This document shows, piece after piece, positions 42,530 through 50,878 of a stretch of 64,000 bases of DNA. The notes under the pieces were generated by a model. It made no database searches, was not told where the DNA came from, and saw nothing but the letters and a program-made list of their open reading frames with translations. A program made the position numbers and the translations under genes. Position 1 is the stretch's first letter. Each line of letters starts with the position of its first letter. Origin of the DNA: Candidatus Accumulibacter conexus (GTDB taxonomy: Bacteria > Pseudomonadota > Gammaproteobacteria > Burkholderiales > Rhodocyclaceae); assembly GCA_017592775.1 (NCBI GenBank), contig JAGFNJ010000007.1, forward strand, positions 54,567-118,566. Reading direction: 5' to 3'.

Positions 42530-42664
42530 GCAGGTGGCGGCCGGCTGATCGGCGACCCGCCACCCGGCCGCCGGTCGCTGTTGGCTGGCGAACGCGGCCG
42601 CACCGCAGGCCAAACGGAGCACCGCACGGTCGGCAGGCGATCGCTTGGCGTAGAATGGCGCACC

Positions 42665-43831
42665 ATGGGTTCGACGCTCCTTCCCGACTACGCAGGCGGC
42701 GGCCTCGTCAATCTGATGCAGAGCATCGCGACCGCCTGCGGCAGCAACGACCGGCGCTATCCGCCACTGGCCGCACTCGGCGCGGGCACCCTGAGCGGTG
42801 CCCGCAACATCCTGCTGCTGCTGGTCGATGGGCTCGGACTGAGGACCCTGACCCGGCACCCTGCCAGCCTGCATCTGCAGCGCCATCTGGTCGGCAGCCT
42901 GACTTCGGTCTTTCCATCGACCACCGCCAGCGCCATCACGACGGTCATGAGCGGCCTCGCTCCGGCACAGCATGGCCTCACCGGCTGGCACATGCACCTC
43001 GAAGAGGTGGACCAGACGCTGGCCATCCTGCCGTTGACGCCGCGCCAGGAAGCGCCGCGCGTGCCGCCGGAGCAGCTGCCGCCGCGGCTCTTCTCGCATG
43101 CCTCGCTGTTCGAGACGCTGACACGCGAGTGCTGGGTCGTCGCTCCGCGCACCATCGCCGCCAGCCCGTTCAACGCCTGGCACTCTCGCGGCGCGCGGGT
43201 GGCTGCCTACGCCACCCTGCCCGAGATGTACTCCTGCCTTGCCGAGCTGCTGCTCGAGACCGCATCGCCGCGCTACATCTATGCCTACTACCCCGAGCTC
43301 GACAGCCTCTCGCATCACTACGGCAGCGACAGCCGGCAGGCGCAGCGGGCGCTGGCCGAAGTCGATGCCGGTTTCGCCCAGCTCCTGCGCAACGTGCGCG
43401 GCAGCAACAGCTGGCTGGTGGTGACCGCCGATCACGGCTTCATCGATTCGCCACCGCGGCGGGTCATCACGCTCGATGATCATCCGCTGCTCGCCGCGCT
43501 GCTGCAACGCCCCCTCTGCGGCGAGCGCCGGGTTGCCTACTGCTATGTCGCCGGCAAGGACCGGCCGGCGTTCGAGGCCTACGTTCGCCGCCACCTGGCG
43601 CGTGCCGTTCACCTCCATGCCAGCGCGCACCTGGTCGCTGCCGGCTGGTTCGGGCCACCGCCCTGGCATCCGCGCCTGCACTCGCGAATCGGCGACTACA
43701 CCTTGCTGATGAAGGACAACTGGACGATAAAGGACTGGCTGCCGGGCGAACGGCACTTTGCCATGCTCGGTGTGCATGGGGGCATCAGTGCCAGCGAGAT
43801 GCGCATCCCGCTGATTGCCGCGCATGCCTGA
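42665..43831 (+). CDS. Alkaline-phosphatase-superfamily (type I phosphodiesterase/nucleotide pyrophosphatase) protein
   Basis: A 388-residue metal-dependent phosphodiesterase-like enzyme. The metal/nucleophile region LLLVDGLGLRTL leads to the nucleophile threonine in FPSTTASAITTVMSG, and later ligands fall in YYPELDSLSHHYG, VTADHGFID and LGVHGGIS. No signal peptide is visible. The substrate is unknown. TAGAAT (42651-42656) lies only 8 nt before the ATG, suggesting a very short leader. A longer in-frame start 84 nt upstream is rejected on that ground. Confidence 0.84.
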   Translation: MGSTLLPDYAGGGLVNLMQSIATACGSNDRRYPPLAALGAGTLSGARNILLLLVDGLGLRTLTRHPASLHLQRHLVGSLTSVFPSTTASAITTVMSGLAPAQHGLTGWHMHLEEVDQTLAILPLTPRQEAPRVPPEQLPPRLFSHASLFETLTRECWVVAPRTIAASPFNAWHSRGARVAAYATLPEMYSCLAELLLETASPRYIYAYYPELDSLSHHYGSDSRQAQRALAEVDAGFAQLLRNVRGSNSWLVVTADHGFIDSPPRRVITLDDHPLLAALLQRPLCGERRVAYCYVAGKDRPAFEAYVRRHLARAVHLHASAHLVAAGWFGPPPWHPRLHSRIGDYTLLMKDNWTIKDWLPGERHFAMLGVHGGISASEMRIPLIAAHA

Positions 43832-43858
43832 GCGCCCGGAAGACGCCGTGCGGGCAAC

Positions 43859-43888
43859 ATGAGCAACGACAAGGGGAACCGAGCATGA
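43859..43888 (+). other. Nine-codon upstream ORF from duplicated start region
   Basis: ATGAGCAACGACAAGG occurs at 43859-43874 and again at 43885-43900, where it starts the HNH gene. The first copy reads MSNDKGNRA and stops at a TGA that overlaps the real ATG (ATGA). AAGGGG between them can serve as the ribosome-binding site. It may be a translational-coupling device or only a 26-bp duplication. Confidence 0.6.
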
Positions 43889-44262
43889 GCAACGACAAGG
43901 CGGCAAGGACCGATCGCCTGATCGCCGATGCGGTGCGTGGCCGCCTGGCACGTGAAGCGGGCTATCGCGAGCAGGCACTGAAGATCTATCCCTGGGTATG
44001 TGGACGCTGTGCGCGCGAGTTCACGCACCGGAACCTGCGCGAGCTGACCGTTCACCACCGCAACCACAACCACGACGACAACCCCGCCGATGGCAGCAAC
44101 TGGGAACTCCTCTGCCTCTACTGCCACGACAACGAGCACGCGCGGCAGCTCGATGCCGACGCGGCCCGACAGGCTGGCGTCACCGCCACCGGTGGGCCGG
44201 CGAAGGCGCCGGCAACCGGGCAGCCATTCGCCAACCTGAGGGAACTGCTGAAAAAGGGCTGA
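43885..44262 (+). CDS. YajD-like HNH nuclease-family protein
   Basis: A 125-residue HNH-fold protein. Two CxxC knuckles (CGRCAREF and CLYCHDNEH) flank the catalytic LTVHHRNHNHDDNPADGSNWELLC segment, matching the E. coli YajD family. The biological role of YajD is unknown; DNA cleavage is inferred from the intact His-Asn-His motif. The start follows a perfect 16-bp duplication (see 43859). It is not part of a recognisable mobile element. Confidence 0.85.
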   Translation: MSNDKAARTDRLIADAVRGRLAREAGYREQALKIYPWVCGRCAREFTHRNLRELTVHHRNHNHDDNPADGSNWELLCLYCHDNEHARQLDADAARQAGVTATGGPAKAPATGQPFANLRELLKKG

Positions 44263-44333
44263 AGGGTTGTAGCCAAACGGCCCACCACCTCCCGAGGCCG
44301 CGCCGCACACACGATACCGAGGATCACGCACCG

Positions 44334-45182
44334 ATGAGCAACCAATTGAGCTTCAGGATTCTGGAAGACATCGCTCGCGACCTGTCGGGCGAGGTCGTTT
44401 CCTTCCCGACCTTTCTCGACATCACCTTCCAGGTCCGCACGGCGCTGAAGAATCCCCGGCTGACCGTCGACGAACTGGGCCACCTGGTCGCTGCCGAACC
44501 GCTGATGAGCACCAAGGTGATCCGCCTGGCCAACTCGGCGGCGATCAATCGCAGCGGGCGCGCGATCGTCGATATCAGGAGCGCGATCGGCCGCGTCGGC
44601 ATGGAGGCGGTGCGCACGGTATCGTTTGCCGTTGCCATGGAGCAATTGCTGAATTCCAAGAAGATGGCGGCATTCCAGACCCTGTCGCGGCGGCTGTGGG
44701 AACACACGATGCATGTCGCCGCCCTGTCGCGCGTGCTGGCGCGCCGGCTGACCCGCGTCAATGTCGATGAAGCGTTGTTTGCCGGTCTGGTGCACGACAT
44801 CGGCGTCTTCTATCTGCTGTCGCGAGCGGTCAATTTTCCGGAACTGGTTGCCAGCCCGCGCGACCTGCACCAGTTGCTGGTGCAGTGGCATGATCACATC
44901 GGGCATGCCCTCCTCGCGGCAATGGGAATGCCCGAGGACCTCGCACTGCTGGTACAGGAACACGAACTCGACCGCCCGCTGAGCAGCATCACGACGCTGG
45001 CAGACGTCGTCTTTGTCGCCAACCGGCTGGCCAACGTCGACCACGGCTGGCGCGATGCCGCCTTCTGCGAGCTGCCGGACGGCGGTATCGCGGCCCAGTT
45101 CTTCGACCCTGACTCGCTGGCAACCCTGCTCGCCGAATCGGCCGAGGACGTCGCCTCGCTCAAGGCTGCCCTCGGTAGCTGA
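44334..45182 (+). CDS. HDOD domain protein
   Basis: A 282-residue protein made almost entirely of an HDOD domain (about residues 20-215), a catalytically altered relative of the HD phosphohydrolases used in signalling. Visible landmarks are LAAEPLMSTKVIRLANSAAINRSG-like helices, LWEHTMHVAALSRVLA and LFAGLVHDIGVFYLL. HDOD proteins often act as adaptors in chemotaxis, c-di-GMP or stress signalling; the partner is unknown. It lies about 70 nt downstream of the HNH gene and convergent with rfaE2. Confidence 0.87.
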   Translation: MSNQLSFRILEDIARDLSGEVVSFPTFLDITFQVRTALKNPRLTVDELGHLVAAEPLMSTKVIRLANSAAINRSGRAIVDIRSAIGRVGMEAVRTVSFAVAMEQLLNSKKMAAFQTLSRRLWEHTMHVAALSRVLARRLTRVNVDEALFAGLVHDIGVFYLLSRAVNFPELVASPRDLHQLLVQWHDHIGHALLAAMGMPEDLALLVQEHELDRPLSSITTLADVVFVANRLANVDHGWRDAAFCELPDGGIAAQFFDPDSLATLLAESAEDVASLKAALGS

Positions 45183-45267
45183 AGCCTTCAGCGGACACGC
45201 CCGAGCAGACGACGGCCAGCCTTGTTGCGGACAGGCAACGTCTCCCGCGCAGCCGGCTGCGAGCGGA

Positions 45268-45777
45268 TCAGAGGCGCCGGATCTTCTCCAGCAGAGCGGT
45301 CGTCGATGTCTGGTGGATGAAGGGCAAGGAGAAGACACGCCCGCCCCAGCCGCCAACCTCGCGATTGCCGACGATCCGGTCGACCGGCCAGTCGCCGCCC
45401 TTGACCAGGATGTCCGGTCGACAATCGAGAATCCGTTGCAGCGGCGTATCCTCGTCGAACCAGGTCACCAGAGTCACCGCCTGCAGCGCCGCGATGATCG
45501 CCAGGCGGTCCGCCAGGGTGTTGACCGGCCGCCCGTCGCCCTTGCCGAGACGCCTGACTGACGCATCGGAGTTGAGCGCGACGATGAGCGCCGTGCCCAG
45601 CGAACGCGCTTCGGCGAGCAGGCTGACATGGCCCCGGTGGAGGACGTCGAAACAACCGTTGGTGAATACCAGCGGCCGCGCCAAGCTGGCGACCCGCTCG
45701 CCGAGCTGTTGCGGTGCGACGATCTTGCGCTCGAAATCCGCTTGCCTGTTGCCGCCGTCGATTGGTGCCTCGGACAT
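45268..45777 (-). CDS. rfaE2: D-glycero-beta-D-manno-heptose 1-phosphate adenylyltransferase
   Basis: A 169-residue nucleotidyltransferase that activates heptose-1-phosphate with ATP for LPS inner core synthesis. It is the stand-alone C-terminal half of HldE: FTNGCFDVLHRGHVSLLAEAR holds the HxGH motif, followed by NSDASVRRLGKG, and the LVKGGDW segment. The kinase half (RfaE1) must lie elsewhere. It is divergent from the HD-GYP gene. Confidence 0.93.
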   Translation of the reverse strand: MSEAPIDGGNRQADFERKIVAPQQLGERVASLARPLVFTNGCFDVLHRGHVSLLAEARSLGTALIVALNSDASVRRLGKGDGRPVNTLADRLAIIAALQAVTLVTWFDEDTPLQRILDCRPDILVKGGDWPVDRIVGNREVGGWGGRVFSLPFIHQTSTTALLEKIRRL

Positions 45778-45962
45778 GCTTTACTCCTGAAAGGCGGGTA
45801 TCGTACAGGCTTTGGACAAACCGGCGAAGCCTCACCGAGCCCGTCGGGCAACAGCCGGACGCACTGCCCGGCGCCGGCAGGGCCCGGCAGGGACGGCCGG
45901 CCCCTGCCGGGCCACGCGTGGCGGCTGTCACCCGGATTCGGAACCCTTGCGAGCCCATCGAC

Positions 45963-48896
45963 ATGCGTCGCCCCTATCCGCTGCACATTCACATCTCGAC
46001 GCTGTTCCTGACCCTGATCGTCGCCGTCTGCGCCGTTCTGGCGGGAATTGGCTACCGCTTGAGCAGTTCACTGCTGGAAAGCTCGGCCGCCAGCCTGACG
46101 TCACGCATCAGCCGCGAGACCCTGCTCGAGATGCGCCTGATCATCGACCCGGCGCAGATGGCGACCCGCCTGCTGAGCCAGCAGAGCGTCAGCACGGCCA
46201 GATCGCTGGTGCAGCGGCTGGAAAGTCTGCCGTTCCTGCGCCTGGCTCTCGACGATTCGCCGGCGTTGTCCTCGCTCTACGTCGGCTACGACAACGGCGA
46301 TTTCTTCCTGCTCGGCCGCATCGGTCACGGCAGCGCCAGCGAAAGCGCGCGCGCACCGAGCGCCGCGCGCTACGTCGTACAAAGCATCGAGCGGGCCACT
46401 CCCGTGCCGCGTGGCGTCTTCATGTACTTCGACGACAGGCTGCAGCTGCTGCGGCAGGACAATCGCCCGGACTACGTCGCCGCCTATGACCCGCGCCAGC
46501 GGCCCTGGTTCACCCAGGCGAGGAAAGCGGCCGGGCTTGTCGAGACGTCCCCTTACCTCTTCTTCTCCAGCCAGCGGGTCGGCACGACGCTGGCCCACAG
46601 CGCCGACGGCGGACGCGCCGTCGTCGGCGCGGACATCCTGCTGCATACTCTGGGTGAAGCGCTGGCGAGGCAGAAAGTGACGCCCACGACCGCCGTCGTG
46701 ATGGTCAATGGCGAGGGCCGGGTGCTTGCCTACGAGGAACCACAGCGAATGGTGCTCGGGCCCGCTGCCGACGGTGAGCACGCGTCGCTGGCGCAGCTCG
46801 ACGAACTTGGGGTGCCGGCGCTGGTTCCGGTGCTCGATGCGGTGCGCAACATGCAGGGCCGGCAGACGGCAACGCTGGCGGTCACCGCCGCCGGCAAGGA
46901 GTGGCGCGCGTCGGTCGACCGCCTGTTGCTCGAGAGTGCGGTGCCGCTGTACATCGTCACCGCCATTCCCGAGGACGAACTGCTGGCTGGTGCGCTGCGC
47001 CTCGCACGCCACTCGGCGTTTGCCACGCTGCTCGTCCTCTTGCTGACGGTGCCATTGACCTGGTGGCTGGCGCACGCGGTGTCCCGTTCGCTCGGCAGCC
47101 TGGCGGATGAAGCCGAGGCGATACGGCACTTCGAATTTGTGCGGCCGATCGTCCTTGATTCCTCGATCAAGGAAGTGAGTGAGCTGGCGCAGACAATGGA
47201 CGGCATGAAGCGGACGATCCGTCGTTTCGTCGACATCAGCCAGGCGGTTGCCGCCGAGCAGAACTTCGATCGCCTCCTGCCGCGTCTCCTGTCAGACACC
47301 CTGACGACCTCCGGCGCCCATGCCGGCATCCTCTACCTTGCCGAAGGGAACGAGTTGCAGCCTGCCGCCGCGCTGCAGCAGTCGGGACAGACCGGCGATG
47401 CTGGCCTGGCAACCGTCGCCATCGACCGTGGCGGCCCGCTGCTCGGCGCCGCACTCGCCGCACACGAGGCGCGCAGTGGCAGATTGCAGCCAGAGGACCA
47501 CGGGGCGCTTGGCCTGACCGGCTGCGAGTGGCTGCAGTCCCGATACGGAATCGCCGTGCCATTGCTCAACCGCAACTCCGAGCTGGTCGGTGCGATGATG
47601 CTTTTCGGCGACAGCGCAACGGATGCCGGCCGGCTGAGCTTCGTCAAGGCCCTTTCGGCGTCGGCCGCGGTATCGCTCGAAAGCAAGGCGCTGATCAAGG
47701 CGCAGAAGGATCTCTTCGCGGCCTTCATCCAGCTCATCGCGGCGGCGATCGACGCCAAGAGCCCCTATACCGGAGGCCATTGCGCACGGGTGCCGGAACT
47801 GACGAGAATGCTGGCCGATGCAGCCTGTGCTGCCGATAGCGGACCTTACAAGGACTTCCACCTCAGCGAGGATGACCGGGAAGCATTGCACGTTGCCGCC
47901 TGGCTACATGATTGCGGCAAGGTGACCACGCCCGAGTACGTGGTCGACAAGGCAACCAAACTGGAAACCATTCACGACCGCATCCATGAAGTGCGGATGC
48001 GTTTCGAGGTCCTCAAGCGCGATGCCGAGATCGACTGCCTGCGGGCCGTCGCTGGCGGCGACGACGCCGCAGCGGCACGTGGCCGCCTGCTCGCCGCGTG
48101 GCAGCAACTGGACGATGATTTCGCCTTCGTCGCGCGCTGCAACGAAGGCGGCGAGTCCATGGCGCAGAACGACATCGATCGCCTGCGGAGGATCGGCGCC
48201 AGAACCTGGCTGCGAACGCTCGACGACCGCATCGGCATCGCCCGTGAAGAACGCGTCCGCAAGGCATCCGGCGGGACCGTGGCGCTGCCGGTTGCCGAGA
48301 CGCTGCTGGCGGACAAGCCGGAGCACGTCGTACCGCGACGGGAGCAGGATCAGATACCCGAGAACAACCGCTGGGGATTCCGGATGAGCGTACCGTCAGC
48401 CCTCTACAACCGCGGCGAACTCTACAACCTGTCCGTTGGCCGTGGCACGTTGACGGACGAGGAACGGTACAAGATCAACGAGCACATCGTCCAGACGCTG
48501 ATGATGCTCTCGCAACTACCGTTCCCGAAGCATCTGCGACAGGTGCCCGAGATTGCCGGCGGCCATCACGAGAAGATGGACGGCAGCGGTTACCCGCGAC
48601 GGCTGCGGCGCGACGACATGAGCCCGCTGGCCAGGATGATGGCCATCGCCGACATCTTCGAAGCATTGACTGCGATCGACCGGCCTTACAAGACAGGCAA
48701 GACGCTGTCGGCAGCGCTGGGCATCATGAGTCGCATGCAACAGGAGCAGCATATCGACGGCGAGTTGTTCGCCCTCTTCCTGCGCGCCGGCGTTCATCTC
48801 GAGTACGCCCGCAAGTTCATGCAGCCGGAGCAGATCGACAGCGTCGACGTCGACGGGCTGCTGGCCCGATTGGAGTCACCACCGGCAGTCGCCTGA
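45963..48896 (+). CDS. dCache-HAMP-GAF-HD-GYP signalling phosphodiesterase
   Basis: A 977-residue membrane sensor. TM1 lies near residues 12-32, a periplasmic dCache-like domain about 35-340, TM2 about 350-372, HAMP about 372-425, GAF about 430-580 and HD-GYP about 585-950. H606, HD649-650, H841, HH868-869 and GYP876-878 are present, so c-di-GMP hydrolysis is plausible. About 160 residues (670-828) are inserted between the HD and GYP halves. The ATG encoding MRRPYPLHIH is chosen because the hydrophobic helix follows directly; a longer frame begins inside rfaE2. Confidence 0.88.
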   Translation: MRRPYPLHIHISTLFLTLIVAVCAVLAGIGYRLSSSLLESSAASLTSRISRETLLEMRLIIDPAQMATRLLSQQSVSTARSLVQRLESLPFLRLALDDSPALSSLYVGYDNGDFFLLGRIGHGSASESARAPSAARYVVQSIERATPVPRGVFMYFDDRLQLLRQDNRPDYVAAYDPRQRPWFTQARKAAGLVETSPYLFFSSQRVGTTLAHSADGGRAVVGADILLHTLGEALARQKVTPTTAVVMVNGEGRVLAYEEPQRMVLGPAADGEHASLAQLDELGVPALVPVLDAVRNMQGRQTATLAVTAAGKEWRASVDRLLLESAVPLYIVTAIPEDELLAGALRLARHSAFATLLVLLLTVPLTWWLAHAVSRSLGSLADEAEAIRHFEFVRPIVLDSSIKEVSELAQTMDGMKRTIRRFVDISQAVAAEQNFDRLLPRLLSDTLTTSGAHAGILYLAEGNELQPAAALQQSGQTGDAGLATVAIDRGGPLLGAALAAHEARSGRLQPEDHGALGLTGCEWLQSRYGIAVPLLNRNSELVGAMMLFGDSATDAGRLSFVKALSASAAVSLESKALIKAQKDLFAAFIQLIAAAIDAKSPYTGGHCARVPELTRMLADAACAADSGPYKDFHLSEDDREALHVAAWLHDCGKVTTPEYVVDKATKLETIHDRIHEVRMRFEVLKRDAEIDCLRAVAGGDDAAAARGRLLAAWQQLDDDFAFVARCNEGGESMAQNDIDRLRRIGARTWLRTLDDRIGIAREERVRKASGGTVALPVAETLLADKPEHVVPRREQDQIPENNRWGFRMSVPSALYNRGELYNLSVGRGTLTDEERYKINEHIVQTLMMLSQLPFPKHLRQVPEIAGGHHEKMDGSGYPRRLRRDDMSPLARMMAIADIFEALTAIDRPYKTGKTLSAALGIMSRMQQEQHIDGELFALFLRAGVHLEYARKFMQPEQIDSVDVDGLLARLESPPAVA

Positions 48897-49230
48897 CGCG
48901 CGATCTCCACCGCGCTGGCAGACGCGAACTGCGGCCGCGCGTGGCAGCGACCACCATGGCCGTGAAGCGCCACCGGCAGACCCGCAGCGGCCAGCGGCCG
49001 GCCGATCTGCAGCCAGGCGTCGCCGCGTTCACTTGGTGCTGCTCCCGCAGCCGCCCAGGCGGCTGCCCGCCCTCGCCCGCCAGGGTGCCGGTCTGCAGCC
49101 CGGCAGCAGCCTGCCTCTGCTCTGGCATCGCCAGCGACTGTCAGGATTCTTTACAGCCGCCCCCCGGCGATCAAGCCGGGACACGAACCCGTCGCCCCAA
49201 AGCCCTGAAGAATAAGCACAATTGATTTTA
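48897..49230. other. Gene-free interval before the sigma-54 promoter
   Basis: GC-rich sequence with short frames on both strands that look like shadows: arginine/proline-rich and without recognisable motifs. I see no RNA gene. It could hold upstream activator sites for the sigma-54 promoter that follows, but no clear palindrome was identified. Confidence 0.4.
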
Positions 49231-49246
49231 TGGCATAAAGGTTGCT
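49231..49246 (+). promoter_or_regulatory. Sigma-54 (-24/-12) promoter
   Basis: TGGCATAAAGGTTGCT matches the TGGCAC-N5-TTGCW consensus with the invariant GG and GC at exact spacing. It lies in a locally A/T-rich patch within GC-rich DNA, and rpoN is encoded in this window. The nearest downstream gene is the small Zn-finger CDS at 49589. The activator is unknown. Confidence 0.65.
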
Positions 49247-49588
49247 TATCTATTGCCGTCCGAACGCCTGCGCACCCTCGTCAGCCGGTGGTGCGCAGCG
49301 GCGGCGGAAGATGAGCGATCGAGCGCCAGGCTTTGGCGTCTGAGGTCAGCGAGCGCGGCCCCGCCAGGCGCGCGAGCGACTGGTCAGGCGCCGATCTCCG
49401 GCCGCTGCTGGCGCTTGCTGACGGGAGTCGGCGGCGGCAGCAGACAGATTGTTCGACGTGGTCCCCGCAGCGTGCCTGAAGCACCTTCGTCAGCAGCAAG
49501 GACGAGGGTGGGTGCAGCGCCAAGCTCATTAGTGATCCTGATTATGGAATGTCTTTCTGATCTCGTGATGGAACCTTCGACCGGTCCG
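49247..49588 (+). other. Long leader between sigma-54 site and small Zn-finger gene
   Basis: About 340 bp follow the -12 element before the best start codon. The frame is open to the Zn-finger gene, but its translation is arginine/serine-rich and unlike a domain, so I treat it as untranslated. It could hold an RNA element; no structure was established. Confidence 0.35.
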
Positions 49589-49786
49589 ATGAAAACCAAG
49601 ATCTGCGTCAAATGCAAGCAGGAAAAGTCCGTGGCCGACTTCCACAGGAATGCGCGCAGTTCGGACGGATTGCATTCCTACTGCAAGGAGTGCAACAAGG
49701 CGCAAGCCCTGGCGCACATTCGTGCCGAGAAAGCCAGGAAAGCCCTCCTGCGGGCGGCCAAGAAAGCCGCCGCGGGCAGCCAGTGA
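49589..49786 (+). CDS. Small CxxC zinc-finger protein
   Basis: A 65-residue protein. CVKCKQEKSVADFHRN followed by YCKECNKAQA gives two CxxC knuckles about 20 residues apart, resembling the zinc-binding half of phage-type HNH proteins but without the nuclease histidines. A basic Ala/Lys-rich helix follows. DNA or RNA binding is plausible. In-frame ATGs at 49543 and 49568 would add 15 or 7 residues; no strong ribosome-binding site settles the choice. It is the only candidate target of the sigma-54 promoter upstream. Confidence 0.65.
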   Translation: MKTKICVKCKQEKSVADFHRNARSSDGLHSYCKECNKAQALAHIRAEKARKALLRAAKKAAAGSQ

Positions 49787-49862
49787 TCGCCGCAACGGCA
49801 GTCCGCCGGACCGCGGCCACCGCCACGCGGGCAGCGCGCGCGTCGTGCTGGGGGCGGCCCCG

Positions 49863-50762
49863 TCATCGCGCCCAGTATTGCGGGTCGCCGAAAGTCCTCT
49901 TGACATGGTCGATGAACAGACGGACACGCAAGGGAAGATGTCGCCACTGCGGGAAGACGGCATAGATGCCCACCGCCGGCGCCGCATAGTCGTCCAGAAC
50001 GGAAACCAGATCCCCCCGCCGCAGATCGTCGCCCACTTCCCACATCGAGCGCCACGCCAGGCCCTTGCCGGCTCGCGCCCATTCATGCAGGACGGCGCCA
50101 TCGTTGCACTCGAAGCTGCCGGCAACCTTGTGGTTCGTCACCTCGCCAGCCGGCGTCTGCCGCAACGCCCAGCCGCGCTGCTGGCCCAGTGAGAGACAGT
50201 TGTGTCGCGCGAGATCGGCGGGCGTCGCCGGGATCCCGTGGCTGGCGAGATACGACGGGCTGGCGACGACCAGCCGCCTCATCTCGCCAAGCTTGCTCAC
50301 CGCCAGGCTCGAATCGGCCATCTCGCCGATGCGCACGGCGCAGTCGACGCCGTCGTTCAGCAGGTCGACGAGCCGATCGGTGAGGTCGAGGCGGACGCTG
50401 ACCTCCGGATTTGCCCGCATGAACGCCGCCACCTGCGGCGCGACGTGGCGCCGCCCGAAGCCGGCAGGAGCCGACACCCGCAGATGGCCGCTGGCCTGAA
50501 CGCCTCCGAGCGACACCGCCGCCTCGGCATTCGCCAAGTCGTTGAGGATCCGCTGGCAGTCTTCGAGAAAGGCCTGCCCTTCGAAGGTCAGCGACAGTCT
50601 GCGCGTCGTGCGCAGCAGCAGCTTGACGCCAAGACGGGCCTCCAGGGCATCGAGGCGCCGCCCGATCACCGCCGGCGTGACCGCCTCGATCCGCGCCGCG
50701 GCCGACAGGCTGCCGCGCGTCGCCGCGTTGACGAAAGCCTCGATCTGCTTGAGATGGTCCAT
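49863..50762 (-). CDS. LysR-family transcriptional regulator
   Basis: A 299-residue LTTR. The N-terminal winged HTH (residues 1-60, FVNAATRGSLSAAARIEAVTPAVIGRRLDALEARLG) is followed by the two-lobed effector domain beginning near SGHLRVSAPAGFGR. It is divergent from aceB with a 116-bp shared control region, the classic arrangement for a LysR regulator of its neighbour. The effector may be a C2 or C4 acid such as glyoxylate; this is inference from context. Confidence 0.9.
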   Translation of the reverse strand: MDHLKQIEAFVNAATRGSLSAAARIEAVTPAVIGRRLDALEARLGVKLLLRTTRRLSLTFEGQAFLEDCQRILNDLANAEAAVSLGGVQASGHLRVSAPAGFGRRHVAPQVAAFMRANPEVSVRLDLTDRLVDLLNDGVDCAVRIGEMADSSLAVSKLGEMRRLVVASPSYLASHGIPATPADLARHNCLSLGQQRGWALRQTPAGEVTNHKVAGSFECNDGAVLHEWARAGKGLAWRSMWEVGDDLRRGDLVSVLDDYAAPAVGIYAVFPQWRHLPLRVRLFIDHVKRTFGDPQYWAR

Positions 50763-50802
50763 CGGTCAATTGAATACCAGAAGTAAAAGATACTTTGATT
50801 CC

Positions 50803-50834
50803 ATTCGATCTTATCTTTCCTCAGCGCATCGAAT
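50803..50834. promoter_or_regulatory. Inverted repeat between the LysR gene and aceB
   Basis: ATTCGAT (50803-50809) and ATCGAAT (50828-50834) are perfect inverted copies with 18 bp between them, in the middle of the divergent control region. This is a candidate operator for the LysR protein; the spacing is somewhat larger than a single T-N11-A box. Confidence 0.45.
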
Positions 50835-50878
50835 AGAATTCTTGCACTGCATCATAACCCATCGACAGGAGCCGCCCA

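Noticed and set aside
48897-49252. Short frames of about 60-100 codons on both strands
   Set aside because: They are Arg/Pro/Cys-rich with no motif, no ribosome-binding site and mutual overlap.
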